From Dactylonectria macrodidyma (taxonomy: Eukaryota > Ascomycota > Sordariomycetes > Hypocreales > Nectriaceae): a DNA stretch of 64,000 bases. A program made the translations under genes and the position numbers. Location: the NCBI GenBank assembly GCA_020744425.1, contig JAGMUV010000023.1, positions 1,116,001-1,180,000 on the forward strand, given 5' to 3'. The notes below the pieces were generated by a model. That model searched no databases. It had not been told where the DNA came from and worked only from the letters and a program-made list of their open reading frames with translations. Positions 1-11,628 of this stretch are shown piece by piece. The first letter of the stretch is position 1. Each line of letters opens with the position of its first letter.

Positions 1-839
1 ATACGATTAATTATATATTATAATAGCTAGAGCTAGAGGAATTCCATAACTAGTAAAATAGCCTAATTAAATATATCTAAAAGCATTTAACTATAAGGCC
101 TATACTATAACCCCTAAGGTATAATAAAAGTTTAATCGCAAGATATAGCTTAAGCTAAAAGGATAGATCGGCTTCTTAGTTAGATATAGATCTTTAAATA
201 TCTATAGGATCTGGGTCCTTATGATTAATCGAATAGTAAGTACCTAAGATATTATTTTTAATAAAGATAAGGGCTATAACGGAGACTGGGAAAGCTTTAA
301 GAATGACCTTTTAGAAGCAGACCTAGAAGAAATTATATGAATTGCATCCTTTTAATAAGACGAACCGATTAATCAGCCAGAGACTGAAGACTGCATTAAA
401 GTGGATTTTCCTAAAGAGGAAGACTTAAATGAACTTATAAGAGATCGTCTTATAATAGTAGTAATTAATGAAATCTTATAGGCAAAGAGGGCAGAATATG
501 AAGACTTCCTCATGCCTCTAGATACACTACTATCTGCCCTACTCGTATAATTATCTTAAAATATATTAAAATAAGGGAATAAAATGATTATATAGTAGGC
601 GGCTTTTCTAGCTAGAACTAAATCTTTTCTATAAACCTTAATAGAACGGAAGATCTGTAAAGGAGTAAAGGTATATAGAAATACACTACTTTTAGTACTA
701 ATAAAGCATTAAGATCTTATAGGATATCTATTAAGAAACCTCTTCTAGAAGGCTAAAGAAATCTATCTTTAAAGTCATAAGGAAATGAGGTCATAGACTA
801 AGATCTGAGCTAAGGACCCTCAAGCATCTGATCGATAGG

Positions 840-2265
840 TCCTAGGCTATATATAGGTATATGTTTATAAAATAGATAAATATGGTTACTTTTAGAAATG
901 CAAGGCCTAGCTAGTGGTTTGAGGAGACTAATAAGCAAAAGGGAAGCTGTAAGATATATATGTAGTTACCTTAGCCAGAAGGTCCTTTCAGACCTTAATA
1001 GCTATTATAGCAAAGTTTGATCTAAAAATGATCTAATATAATATAGTTAATACATTTATATATGCTTTAATTAATTAAAATATCTTTATGCAGATGCCTC
1101 CTAGCTATAAGAAGGCAAGAACTATCCTAAAGCTTAATAAAGCTCTATACAGACTGAGAGTCTCCCCCTTACTATAGTAGAAGGAGCTTTCTAAGACCCT
1201 CTTAGAGCTAGGCTATAAACCAGTTCTACACGAGCCTTACTATTTTAAAAAAGAAGGAATCCTCTTTTTTATATATATTAATAATATCATTCTAGCCTAT
1301 AGGAAAATATAAAAAAATAAAGCTAAAGACTTAATCAGATAACTCTAATTAAGATATAAACTAATAGGTAGTAACTTTATATAATAGTTCTTTAGAATAG
1401 AAGTCATATAGGACTGACCTATAAGGAAGATCTGACTATCCTAAGCAGCCTATATTAAGAAAATTGCAAACCTAGCTAATAAAGGAATAGCTATAGTATT
1501 AATAACTCAGTTAGAGCTATAGCTTATAATAGGGCTAGCAACCCTAATAGAAATTTAACGATATTAACGTAAGATCGGATTAATCCTCTATATTACAGTC
1601 AATATCTGACCTAATATAGCCTTTACTATCTCCAGATTAGCCAGATTCCTTACTAATCTAAGTTAAATACACTAAGAAGCGGCTGACTGTATTATCCACT
1701 ACTTTATACATATAAAGAACCTAGCCCTATCCTTCGGAGGGCCTGGCGGTCTTAGCATTGCTAGCAATGCCTCTTTTACTAATAATATAACTGATCGGAA
1801 GAGCTCGCAGGCATATACTATTAAGCTATTTAACGGACTGATCAGATAGAGAGCTAATAAATAAGACACAGTCATAACATTAATAATAGAAGCAGAGCTC
1901 CTAGCCCTAGCACAAGCAGCTAAGGAATCTCTCTTTATGAGCCAACTGCTTAAAGAACTAACAGTTCAACTGGATAACTTGACTATCCAGATTGACTATA
2001 ATAACACTCAGACTATTAACCTCGTAATGGCTAAGATAGCTACTTTAAGGACTAAGTTACAGCATATTAATATCTATAATTACTAGCTCAGACAGGAGGT
2101 TTAAAAAAGGAAAATTTAAGTCAAATACATTAAATCAATAGACATAGTTACAGATGGCCTGACGAAAGCACTTCCAGCCGGAAAATAGAACCGCTTTTTA
2201 CATCAACTTAGATTAGAAGACGTTAGGAAGAGGCTCCAGAAGGACGAAGAAGGGCTTCAGACTTA
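840..2265 (+). pseudogene. copia pol remnant (RT and RNase H) of element 1
   Basis: Broken polyprotein segment. The RT region can be followed in one frame across many stop codons from about 840 to 1400, then the RNase H/C-terminal region follows to about 2260, where a polypurine-like run (TCTGAGGGGGTG) precedes the LTR. Stops are mainly TAG and TAA. No open frame of useful length remains. The family assignment rests on the conserved copia RT arrangement and on similarity to the better preserved copy at 6013-6348. Confidence 0.75.
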
Positions 2266-2293
2266 ATGAGAAGTCATTGAATCTGAGGGGGTG

Positions 2294-2472
2294 TGTTAGA
2301 TATGTTAGAGGCGAAAGTTATTACCTATTGCTACTTATTGCTATGAGGCTTAGCAATCAGCTTCTAGCTAATTCTATACAGAAGAGAAAGAGTATATAAA
2401 GCTTGCCCTAAAACCTCAAGGCATAGGGGAAAAAGCATAGAATATACAATTTTTACACTCTAATATTTGACA
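2294..2472 (+). repeat. LTR of copia element 1 (3' LTR)
   Basis: A 179-bp segment that starts TGTTAGA and ends TTTGACA, directly after a purine-rich run and the end of the pol remnant. TG..CA ends and this position identify a 3' LTR. The partner LTR is outside the window, so identity and target duplication cannot be checked; the five bases after it are ACTAT. It differs from the 223-bp LTRs of the neighbouring copia family. Confidence 0.7.
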
Positions 2473-2483
2473 ACTATAGCTAT

Positions 2484-5400
2484 GAATGAAGACCTCTAGG
2501 ACTATCTTGACCCTAAGAAGAAGAACAAACCAGAGCTGATCTCAAAGGCCCTAATTCTACTAGATATTACTTAATTCAAAAAGAAGCTAGTGTTAATTAC
2601 TTGCATAAGGCTCGCTGAGTTATTAGCAGCCTCTAGTAATCATACTAAGACTATTATAATAGTGACTAATAATAAAGACCTTACTCTTAGTAAAGAAGAC
2701 GATATAATGCTAAAAGCTTAAGATGTTAGCAAGTTGCCTGAGAAGGGTCTCCGAGTATACAACGCCTTATAGGCTAACTACGAACACTATAATAAGCGTT
2801 ATAAGGAATTCTAGACTAGAATAAAGAATGTAAGGAACTGGGTCCTTAAGATGCTTAATAAACCACTCTCTTAACACTACTGCAAGTCAGAGACTAGTCT
2901 GCTTAAGTGGATTTAGTCAATCTATAATGAGTTCGCTCTAGTAACTGAACTATAGAAGCAAAAGGCTTGCTAAATATACTATAAGATCCTAGAAGAACTA
3001 CCTTAAGGAAAGATTAAAACTAACACTATTATAGCTAACTGGCTTAAGAGATAGCAGAATGCTATTAATAAGGCTCAGGATGTTAGCCTCTAAGAGGCAA
3101 TAGAACCTAATTAGTAGCTTAGAGACCTTATAATAGCTCTTTAGTTAATATACTTATAGGCTTAGACTGATGCATATAGCGTTATATAGATAGGTTAAGT
3201 CTGAGTAGGCATTTTAATAGTCAGTCTAGTCATAGTAGATATTCGCTAAGAGATCGCTAAACGGCCGGAGACTCTACAGTGAGGAAGAGTGAGTCAGGGA
3301 GCCTTCTACAGCGGAGGAGGCATACAAGAAGAAGCCAATAGCTCGGCGAGTGCTCGACGAATAACCACTAGGAAGAGATAGTGTTAGAGCATTGGATTGG
3401 ATAACGAAGCTAAGTGCCCAGCGTGCTATTAACTCTATCTACTTCTACGTTACTTCTATGCCTTTCTAGAGAACAGACCTGACTAGTTCGAACCGCGGCC
3501 CTATATAACTGAAAGGTTTAATAAGCGGCTAGAAGAGAACGAAGATAACCTAGTCAGATAGATTAGAAAGATTAAGCTAGAGAAATCAGCCTGACTATGA
3601 CCGGTTAGCGCTTGTGCAGTGAATGCAGCCCTAATCATTAGTAATTGCATAACGAACGCTGAACTAATAGCTAGTATTTACTACGCATTATAGAACTGTG
3701 TTCTCTTAGATTTAAGAGCAATCCTGCATATCTTTCGAAATACAAGCTGAATAAAGAACCTACGAGCAGCCCCACCAGGAGATTTCTTTTGGTCAGGAAC
3801 TACCCAAGTGCTAATTGATGGCTATAGAGAAGCGACTATTACCCTAGTAGATGCTGATAGCTCGCTAAGAAGGCTCACCCTCTATGACGTTGCCCTATGT
3901 AAATCCCTCACTACGAACCTCGTCTCGTTCTCGAAGCTGAGACAGCGAGGCCTTTAGTGGGATACTAGACCAGGTAATAACTGTCTGCAGAGATCAGATG
4001 GGTCTTTCTTAGGTACTATCAATAAGAAGTAAGGGTAATAAGTCTTAGAATGGAAAGACGGAGCGGTGGATTCGCCGAACGATCGGAGAAGGGTCGTAGA
4101 GCACATAGCAGCAATAACAGCTAATATACTACGGAAGAAGTCTCACTTTACATCATAGACTCCTAGAAAGCTAATGCTAGGGGACATAATGACTTAGCAC
4201 CAAAGACTCGGACATCCAGGCCCAGACTCCCTGCGTTGCCTTACAACGGCCGCAAGAGGCGTCAGGCTGAAGATAGAAGAGCCTGAAGGCCTTTAACGAA
4301 TAACAACTGTTGACTGCGACGCATGTGGTGTAGCGAAGGCTCGCCGAGCGGTTCGCAGAGCTCCCCGAGAAGCAATAGCACAAGCAAAACCAGGAGAACG
4401 AATAGCCCTAGATTTCCATCCGATGACCCCAGGCTATGCAGGCTATACGTCTATATAGATCTTCACAGACCGAGCAATAGGGTATTCCTAGGACTACTAT
4501 GCTGATAATCGCTCAACGCTCGCTATCCGCACGGCAATCATTCACTTCCTCAGGATGTTAGAAGTGTAATACTCTATTAAGGTTAAAGTGTTTGAGTGCG
4601 ATAATAAAATAACAGAAATACACTCATAAATCGCTAAACTGCTAACCGCTTGGGAAATACGCGCTAAGCCCTTAGCCCCGAATACTCAAGCATAAAACGG
4701 AGGGGCAGAACGCATCGCTACGATTATTATATTAAAAAGCCGCGCAATGCGTGCAGGAGCTAAGTTACTAGAATACCTATGGCCGGAATCGATTAAGGCT
4801 GCTATCTACTTCTATAACCGCATACCTTCAATTCACAGAAACAGAAAGACTCCGTACGAGTTATTCCATCGCCAATTCCGCAGTAACCACTCAGCGAAGC
4901 CCGACCTCTCATACCTTTAAGCATATAGCTATAAGGTCTTCGCATTGACTGCAGATACATAATTGCGAAGAAACCGGCTTTAAAGGCAGGCTCTAAGGGT
5001 ATAGATTGGTTTCTTAGTAGGCTATATATTAAGTAACTCGTTCAGAGTCTAGAACCCCTTATATAAGGAAGTTTTTATAACAAGAGACATCTCGTTTAAT
5101 GAGCAGTATCTATTTAACGGACAGATAGAGAGTCTTTAAGACGATTTAAGATAATAGAACCTCGAAGCTATTTAATAATATATCGAAGAACTTATAGTAA
5201 TATAAGCATAAGCTAAGCAATAGCTATTATAATCACTTAATGAAGAAGCAAATAAAGTAATAAGAGAAGATAATAATAACCTATTTAGAGAACACTTACT
5301 AAGTAATCGCAAGGCTATTAGTAGAGTGCCTGAATCTAAAGGGGCGTATAAATACACTATAGCTAAGTTTAAACCTCTCCTAACACCTCCCCCATCACCG

Positions 5401-7440
5401 CCAGCCGCGTTTTTCCACACCTTAGCCTCTGGGCTAGGTGTGAAGGGGCGTGGGGAAGCGGCCGACTAAGGGTTGAAGGCGGGTACGCAATATGCTCTAA
5501 AGATGGAGAGCTCCGCATACTAACTCTCGGGCAGACAAAGGGAGTCTCAGAAGGTCCAACGAGGCCCCGCCGACAGACCAGCGAAGCAGCGCGAGTCATT
5601 TAAGGCCGCGTTCCTAGCTAGGAGGCTCCAGTCGCCTAAGTATCGCACGGGTAACCGCAGAGTGTTCGGCGAAGGCCTGGCCAGCTCTAGGCGAGCACTC
5701 AGCGGGGGAAGATAAGTCTGCTCTTAGATCACGAAGGATGCAGGTGCGCAAAAGCCTCCGAGATTAGAGAGCCCTGCATCAGCAGTAGCACAAAAGCCTC
5801 TATAGATAGAGAGCCCTATATCTAGGGGGGAAAGGTTGCTATGCGTTAGTACACCTTGGCGCCTGTTGCAGACCCTTCTTAGCTCGTATGCGATAATAGT
5901 AAGTCATCCCTACCGGGATGCTCTTCTTAAAGCAGAAAAAATACACTTATAAAGTCATGCAGATTCCCAATTATGGATCGAAGTTACGAAAGCCTTGGCG
6001 AACGGTTAACGAGTGCTCGGCTGTCACTGGGTCTATATTTATAAACTTGATAAGCACGGCAGATTCGTGAAGATAAAAGCGCGCCTTGTTGTACGCAGAG
6101 ACCAGCAAGCGATAGATGGCCGAGAGACCTATGTAGCAACTTTAGCAGACATGTTATTCAGAACCCTCATGGCCCTAGCCAACCGATTCAACTATGATAT
6201 ACTGCAATATGACGCAGTCAATGCATTTATACATGCAAAGCTAGATGAGGATATTTATATACAAATGCCTGTAAGATATAAGAAGCCAGGAAGGATCCTG
6301 AAGCTACAGAAAGCTCTCTACGGTCTTCGGCGATTACCACTACTATAGTAAAAGCACTTTGAAAAGGGCTTGCTATAAGCAGGCTTTCGCCGAGTGCCTA
6401 GCGAGGACTGCTATTAGCTTTATAGAGATATTATCTTCTTCTTCTACGTAGATAACTATATCCTCTGTTTCCCTAAGCATATTAAGAGTAAGGTAATATC
6501 ACTAATAGCAGAACTACAGAAAACATATAATATTATAAGCAGCAAGCCGCTTTAATAGTTCCTAGGGATCAAGGTCATCTAAGATCGTAGAATAAGAAAG
6601 CTATAGTTATTATAAGCTATTTATATCGATAAAATGCGCCACCTGCTCTCCAAAGACTTGCCAAACCTGATATTAATAACCCTAATGATCCATAAGGAAC
6701 TTTTACTATACAATACAATAGCGAGCCCTAGTAGTATCAACCTATACCTTAGGAAGATCGGCACCATTATGTATACAGCAGTAATGACTTGACCAGATAT
6801 AGCTTTTACTACAAGCCGACTAGCTAGGTTCAATCAGAACCCCGGACCGCAGTAATAAAGAGCTGCAAACAGAGCCTTACAATACCTTATATAAATAAAG
6901 AGTCTCTATCTTAAATACGGAGCTATAGCTAGCAATAAAGAAGATAGACTGTAAGTCGCCTTAGATACTAGCTTTACTAATAACTCAATAGATCGTCAGA
7001 GTTCTCAGGCATTCGTTATAAAGCTCTTTAGTAGGATCACTTCCTGGAGAGCTAATAAGCAGGATATAGTCATAATATTAACAATAGAGGCAGAGCTCCT
7101 AGCGCTTTCCCAAGCAGCTAAGGAAGCTCTCTTTATAAGCTGACTTATCTCTGCATTAAAGGTTAATCTGAACTCTCCGATAGCTCGCTAAGCAGCCATA
7201 ATAGCAACAAGGATTACAATCGAATATAATAATAAGCAGACTATCCGCCTTATTACTACAGAACTAGTATAACTATACACAAAGCTCAAGCATATTAACA
7301 TTCATAACTATTAGCTATACTAAGAAATCATCGAAAAGAGAATTAATGTTATCTATATGCCTACTACCTGAATGCTTACTGACAGATTAATAAAGAACCT
7401 GTCAGAAGAACGTCACTCGAGCTTCCTCAAGCAGCTAAAG
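2484..7440 (+). pseudogene. copia gag-pol remnant, family B copy 1
   Basis: Gag starts near 2484 (ATG followed by an NEDL-like start) and the pol domains follow in the standard copia order. The longest surviving open piece is 6013-6348 (111 residues), a clean RT N-terminal segment with GCHWVYIYKLDKHGRF, a VVRRDQQ motif, a YDAVNAFIHAKL motif and KALYGLRR. An integrase DFHP segment near 4400 is readable across stops. Frames hold over long distances, and breaks are chiefly in-frame TAA/TAG. Similar families encode a reverse transcriptase/integrase polyprotein; this copy cannot. Confidence 0.85.
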
Positions 7441-7547
7441 CTAATTAACTTAACGGATAAGATTGAATAGAGAAGAAATAAAGAAAAGGCAAAGAAGCTA
7501 TAAAGCAAAGTGCAGCTTAGCAGAAGGACCGCGAAGCTGAAGGGGCG

Positions 7548-7770
7548 TGTTAGAATAGATCATGCGCACAGTCATGCACATAATCAGGTGACCTCGGTCG
7601 GGCGTGTGACCACCGAGGGCACGCCGAGCACAGCCCGAATAGGAAGGCGGTGAATGCCGCATATAATACCCCTGACTGCTGCGGGGTCAGCCTAGATGAC
7701 GAGATGCACAATACACACACATGTGGGCTCTCAATGACTAAGGTGCTATGCATGCTGCCTAAATCTAACA
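7548..7770 (+). repeat. 3' LTR, copia family B
   Basis: 223-bp LTR with 7-bp terminal inverted repeats TGTTAGA..TCTAACA. Two further copies of exactly 223 bp lie at 23055-23277 and 42339-42561. It is the least mutated of the three (many CpG/CpA sites kept). A purine-rich AAGGGGCG tract precedes it, as expected for a 3' LTR. Confidence 0.9.
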
Positions 7771-8000
7771 AGTCCACTCGATCATACATTCCCAGGCATC
7801 CATCCTACCCTAGACCCAAAGGACAGAGCCCACACTCTTAAAAACTAACACCTCCTAAACTTAAAGCAAACATATAACTAGTGAGGTAAAATACTTAATA
7901 GGAGCATTTGTAATTTTCCAAATGCAACTTAAAACTTTTAGGGTTCTCATAATTTATGAAGTTTGAGCTGAAGGGCACTTATACGCCAGCCAACCCAAAA

Positions 8001-9165
8001 TCAGTTGACGTAACCCAACGACAAAGATAGCAATCCAAAGAGTACGAACAAGAAGAGGCCCGCAATGGCTACAGTCAGCGCATTCCTCTCTAATATATGC
8101 CTCCCAAAGCGGGTGACTACAGTGTTCGCTGGCAGTGGTTGTTTCACAACATCGTTGAGGGTCGATAGACGGTCGCCCCAGTAGTCGAACGTTATATCAC
8201 TAGGAGTAGCCCGAACGAATTCAATCCATCTCCCCTCCGCATTAAAGTCATACTTTTTAATCATAGTCTCTAGGGCTGTACGCAACTTTTTGTCGCGTAC
8301 GCTAGTCACTGAAACAAGACATCATAGAATGTTAGTAAAGTTTAAGGAGAAGCCTCAGCAGCAGTGTCCCTCTATTAAAGAGTCAGTAAAGGACGGTCAG
8401 CTATCTTACGGAGTGCTTTGCCTTCGTAAGCTTTCCTTAAAATTGAGATTTAGTGGCTCCTATTTGCTCTTTGCCAGATATGCCCTTAGAAACGATACTT
8501 AATAGAAGACTTTAAGCGCTATTGTTTTGGGGTCTAATATAAGATGTTCTAGCAGATTATCTGTAGCCCTAATCTTAATGCCGTATCTCTTAGTGAGCTT
8601 CTAAGCCTTAAGGAATGTCTTATGCTTCACCGTTTCTACGCGCTGCTACTGCTATTTAAGTGCTTGCATTTATTATAAACCTAACTTAAAAGCATTCTTA
8701 ATGAAATATAAGAAAGGGTTATCCTCTTCCTACTTAACTTAATAAGAACCGCCATCTATAAAGTTATCCTAATAATAATCTCTAAGCATACAGTTAATAG
8801 TGAGAGCAGTTTTGGCTGCCACTCTAGCTACGTGTTCCTTCTCCCCTAGACTGGCTTATGTAGACTTTGAATCAACTGCATTAGCCACAAATTCGTTGAA
8901 TGGGATTTTTAGGTCCTGGATGATGATTTCGACATAACTGAGAACTTCGGCGTGGCTCCTAAGCGCCGGACCGTCGAGCTCGATCACAGCATCCCCTGAA
9001 GAGGCTGGGCAGACAACGGAACAATAGTGGTTGAAGTATGCTTTGAATCTGGAGCTGTTGGCATGGTCGGTTAGACCCTCGCCGAATATGGCCCTTATTT
9101 CACCGCACTGCCACCACCTGATGCAAGCCTAGCCCCCTCTTCAGGCCTGCGGGGTTTACCGGATT
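8001..9165 (-). pseudogene. decayed fungal protein with C-terminal membrane anchor
   Basis: A single minus-strand frame can be followed from about 9165 down to 8001 with stops ignored. It contains WWQCGEIRAIFGEGLTDH, then LSYVEIIIQDLKIPFNEF, EKEHVARVAAKTALTINCML and DNLLEHLILDPKTIALKVFY. The last 102 residues (8309-8001) are uninterrupted and end in a hydrophobic helix (AIAGLFLFVLFGLLSLSLGY), a likely membrane anchor. Nearly every interruption is TAA or TAG at a place where Gln fits, which points to CpA-to-TpA mutation rather than frameshift decay. I recognise the style of a widespread uncharacterised Aspergillus/Penicillium family but cannot name its function. It is divergent in direction from the trypsin-like gene that begins at 9250. 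Confidence 0.7.
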
Positions 9166-9249
9166 AAACACGACTCAGCGGCTTGGGCATACTCAAGAAT
9201 CATACAGACTAGTCACTGAGTCCTGCTCTAGCATCGCATTCAATGAACA

Positions 9250-10320
9250 ATGTCTCGGAGTGATATCGCCCTGGTGGACGTTCTTCCAGGCTCGGCGCCA
9301 ACAGAAAAGTACGTTATTTCACAAATCGTGACTCCTTTACATACCAGGTTGATCCTAATAAATTACAACCAGGCCATCTCAGCTACAAAACGAGAATCCT
9401 TTTGACAAAACGTTCCATGTACTGTCTTCTCCTGAATCCTTCCGGGGACAGATTCCGCGATCTGCCATATTTGGGCGCGCCTCAGCGTTGTTTTTGACTC
9501 GCAAAAACTCTCAGGCCGACATACGCCCGCCGACCAAAACGACCTCTGGCTGTGCTGAATCGCATGCGTATGTGATCTACGAGTCGCCAAGTCCTGTTGC
9601 TGCGGACTGTGAGGGTTACAATACTATTCCGGGCAACACACAAGCTAAGTCAGGGTGGACATGGGGAAAACGGTGAAACATCAAACGTTCGCCTCTATGC
9701 TCCTCAGCGTTCGGGAGTTGGCACCCCGACACCGAGCCCAAGCCCACCATCCTCCCTGAAAGTTACGGGGGGCGACTTTGAGACTACTTTGAGCAATAGC
9801 CATTGCACTGGCTCCAGTTCAGGCTCTGCCATTTTGCCGCTCAGTGAGGGACGGCATCTCCACGACATCTCATGAAGTATTCGCGAGAACTTCAAGATGA
9901 CGGGGGGCAGTCCAAATTCGTGGCTGCAAGCCGACAACATTCGTTTATCCTCACAGTAGCGCAGTCATTAATGCTGCGTTCGACGAGAGATATCGAGAAG
10001 TGGTCAAAATATTTGGGCACAACGCCAAGGAGCATCCTCGGCTAAGGGAGAACCTCCAATACATCGATTATACACTTAAATTGTGCGGAACCTCATCTAG
10101 GGATTCCCATCTGTCGATCCTTGTTTTCTGCCGCTGCGGCGAATTCGAGGACCTGAAAGGCCTCTTGACGAGCAAGGAACTCAAGCACCAATACTGTCTT
10201 CGTCAGCCAGCTCGGAAATATCCATGTAGTGGGAGCCAGGCGTCGGCCATCAGCGAGGTTCACAGGCCATTTTTCAACTTGTACTTCTGGCGTCAACGTA
10301 GACCTAGGACTCTATACTGA
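9250..10320 (+). pseudogene. N-terminal half of trypsin-like fungal protein, broken
   Basis: Coding pieces in three frames appear to belong to one protein. They are MSRSDIALVDVLPGS.. with YVISQIVTPLHTRLILINY (from the ATG at 9250), a piece from about 9386 to 9676 with FDKTFHVLSSPESF, and a piece from 10000 to 10320 with LKLCGTSSRDSHLSILVFC and LTSKELKHQYCL. The frame changes near 9390 and again between 9676 and 10000, and a TGA at 10318 closes the last piece. The third piece is in the same frame as the downstream ORF at 10357, which carries the protease-like domain, so all probably formed one gene. The family (fungal, uncharacterised, N-terminal all-alpha region before a trypsin-like domain) is known to me only in outline. 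Unannotated introns could explain part of the breakage, but not the in-frame TGA. Confidence 0.55.
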
Positions 10321-10356
10321 GGTCAAGAATCCGTCCGCATACATTCTCAACTGAAC

Positions 10357-11569
10357 ATGCCGCCACAACGTTCAGCGACTTGTCCCAGCATGGCGCCTGA
10401 ATTGACCCTGTGCGGCTCCGTCGTCGAGCTTCTCGGTAGTGAACCTAGCTTCTCCACCCTGGCTTGTGTGATCAAAACAAACTCGGAGTTCTATGCCGTC
10501 GCTACAATGCACGCATTCAGACTCTTCGAGTCGAGGAAGAAAATTCATATCGGAGAAATGTCCGACTACTGTCCGGTCGACCATTCTAGCGCCGGTACTT
10601 CCGCGGACGATGCCGAGGAGCTTTATGCCTGCAATGAAGAGCCTCTGTATGGCTCTGTTACCGATCCTGCTGATGTATTGCTAGAAGATAATTCCTACGT
10701 CATCGATGATGTCGAGCATGATAGTCTCGCAGAAGACGACGAGGGTGAGCTAGATCCAATCGACAGCCGCTCCTCCATTGCGGGTACCTCCTATGGCAAT
10801 CAAACACAAACTAGCCGCCAAACGAGGGAGGTCAAAGAGATGCCCGTGTTGTTCCCTACACCTGTTGAGCTCGACGGATCTAGTGATTTGGACCTGGACT
10901 GGGCTCTAATCAAATTGTTGGACCAGAAAGACTGGCGCCCTAATGCATTCGTTTATCCCAGCGTCTCAGCGAGTCCCATATTTCTATCGAAAGTGGCTGA
11001 ATCCCAACCAACTCAGGAGACGCCGGTTTTTATAATCACTGGCGAATCAATACCTCAGAGAGGGATGCTCCAACCGGGGACTTCGCTGTTGGGCGGAATC
11101 AATGGGATAACGCCATCGACTATGTGGACTGTGATTTTGTCTGAGAAAAACAGTAAGTCCACTACGAATCCGTTTCTTGGCCCTCCGTATTAGCTGATCC
11201 AAAGGCTTCCTAGGATTGAAAAGGGGCGACTCTGGCTCGATTGTTGTCGACGCCACAACCAACACCATTTACGGCCATGTTATTGGGTCGAACCCTATTG
11301 GAGAATTTTACATTAGCCCTTATGCTGCTGTCATTGAACAGATTCAATATCGGTTTCCTGGATCAGATGTCGAGATCCCCGAGTCTATACGTACATTGGC
11401 ACGTCTCCTAGATTTCCACGCAATATCGGTTCTCGATGAAAGCGGCACAGAGTCTCTGGGCTACCTCCAAGAGGCGTATAGAAAAGCTGCTGCCGGGCAT
11501 GATAAAGTCGAACAAATCTCTCCTCGCTTCCTCCAACTCCATCCCCTGATGCCGCCCCTCTTGTCTTAA
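10357..11569 (+). CDS. trypsin-like serine protease-fold protein (C-terminal domain)
   Basis: Two exons, 10357-11152 and 11214-11569, joined across a 61-bp intron (GTAAGT donor, GCTGAT branch-like site, CCTAG acceptor); about 383 residues. The splice joins ILSEKN to LKRGDSGSIVVDA, restoring the chymotrypsin-fold Ser motif GDSGS. A candidate catalytic His lies in VATMHAF (about residue 51) and a candidate Asp in LDLDWALIKL. Between them is an acidic, low-complexity insert (about residues 75-160) rich in Asp, Glu and Ser. The YGHVIGSNPIGEFYISP segment after the Ser fits the substrate-pocket region. No signal peptide is seen. The start is uncertain because the upstream half of the gene is broken; this part may be untranslated today. 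A role as peptidase or as a degenerate sensor domain are both possible; activity is inferred from the three motifs only. Confidence 0.55.
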
Positions 11570-11628
11570 GTGATGAAGAATCTTCTTAGACGCAGCGCTC
11601 TACAGCCACTGCCCGTTGTTTAGGCAAA

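Larger units (their letters stand above)
1..2472 (+). mobile_element. Ty1/copia retrotransposon, 3' part (element 1)
   Basis: The 3' part of a copia element whose 5' end lies left of the window. Translated with stops ignored, about 840-1400 gives a copia reverse transcriptase (WVYVYKI-like start, then a YKKARTILKLNKALY-like segment) and about 1740-2170 gives the RNase H region. This order (RT then RNase H, ending just before an LTR) is typical of Ty1/copia. Nearly all interruptions are TAA/TAG where Gln is expected, as in RIP. It ends in an LTR at 2294-2472. The sequence directly after it (from 2473) matches the interior start of the sister copia copy near 24510, so element 1 appears to be inserted inside the 5' part of the next copia element. 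It cannot be functional. Confidence 0.85.
2473..7770 (+). mobile_element. Ty1/copia retrotransposon, family B copy 1
   Basis: Copia element on the plus strand, moderately decayed. Order seen in translation: gag (about 2484-3250), spacer/protease region (about 3600-3960), GAG-pre-integrase with a WHQRLGHPG-like motif (about 4190-4340), integrase core (about 4380-4900), RT (about 5990-6560), RNase H (about 6950-7420), LTR (7548-7770). The sister copy at 23055-42561 is collinear with it. Its own 5' LTR is not seen; it should lie left of the window, beyond the inserted element 1. Decay is CpA-to-TpA biased but weaker than in the sister copy, so several segments stay readable. About 5.3 kb is present, consistent with a full element of about 5.6 kb. 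Confidence 0.9.
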
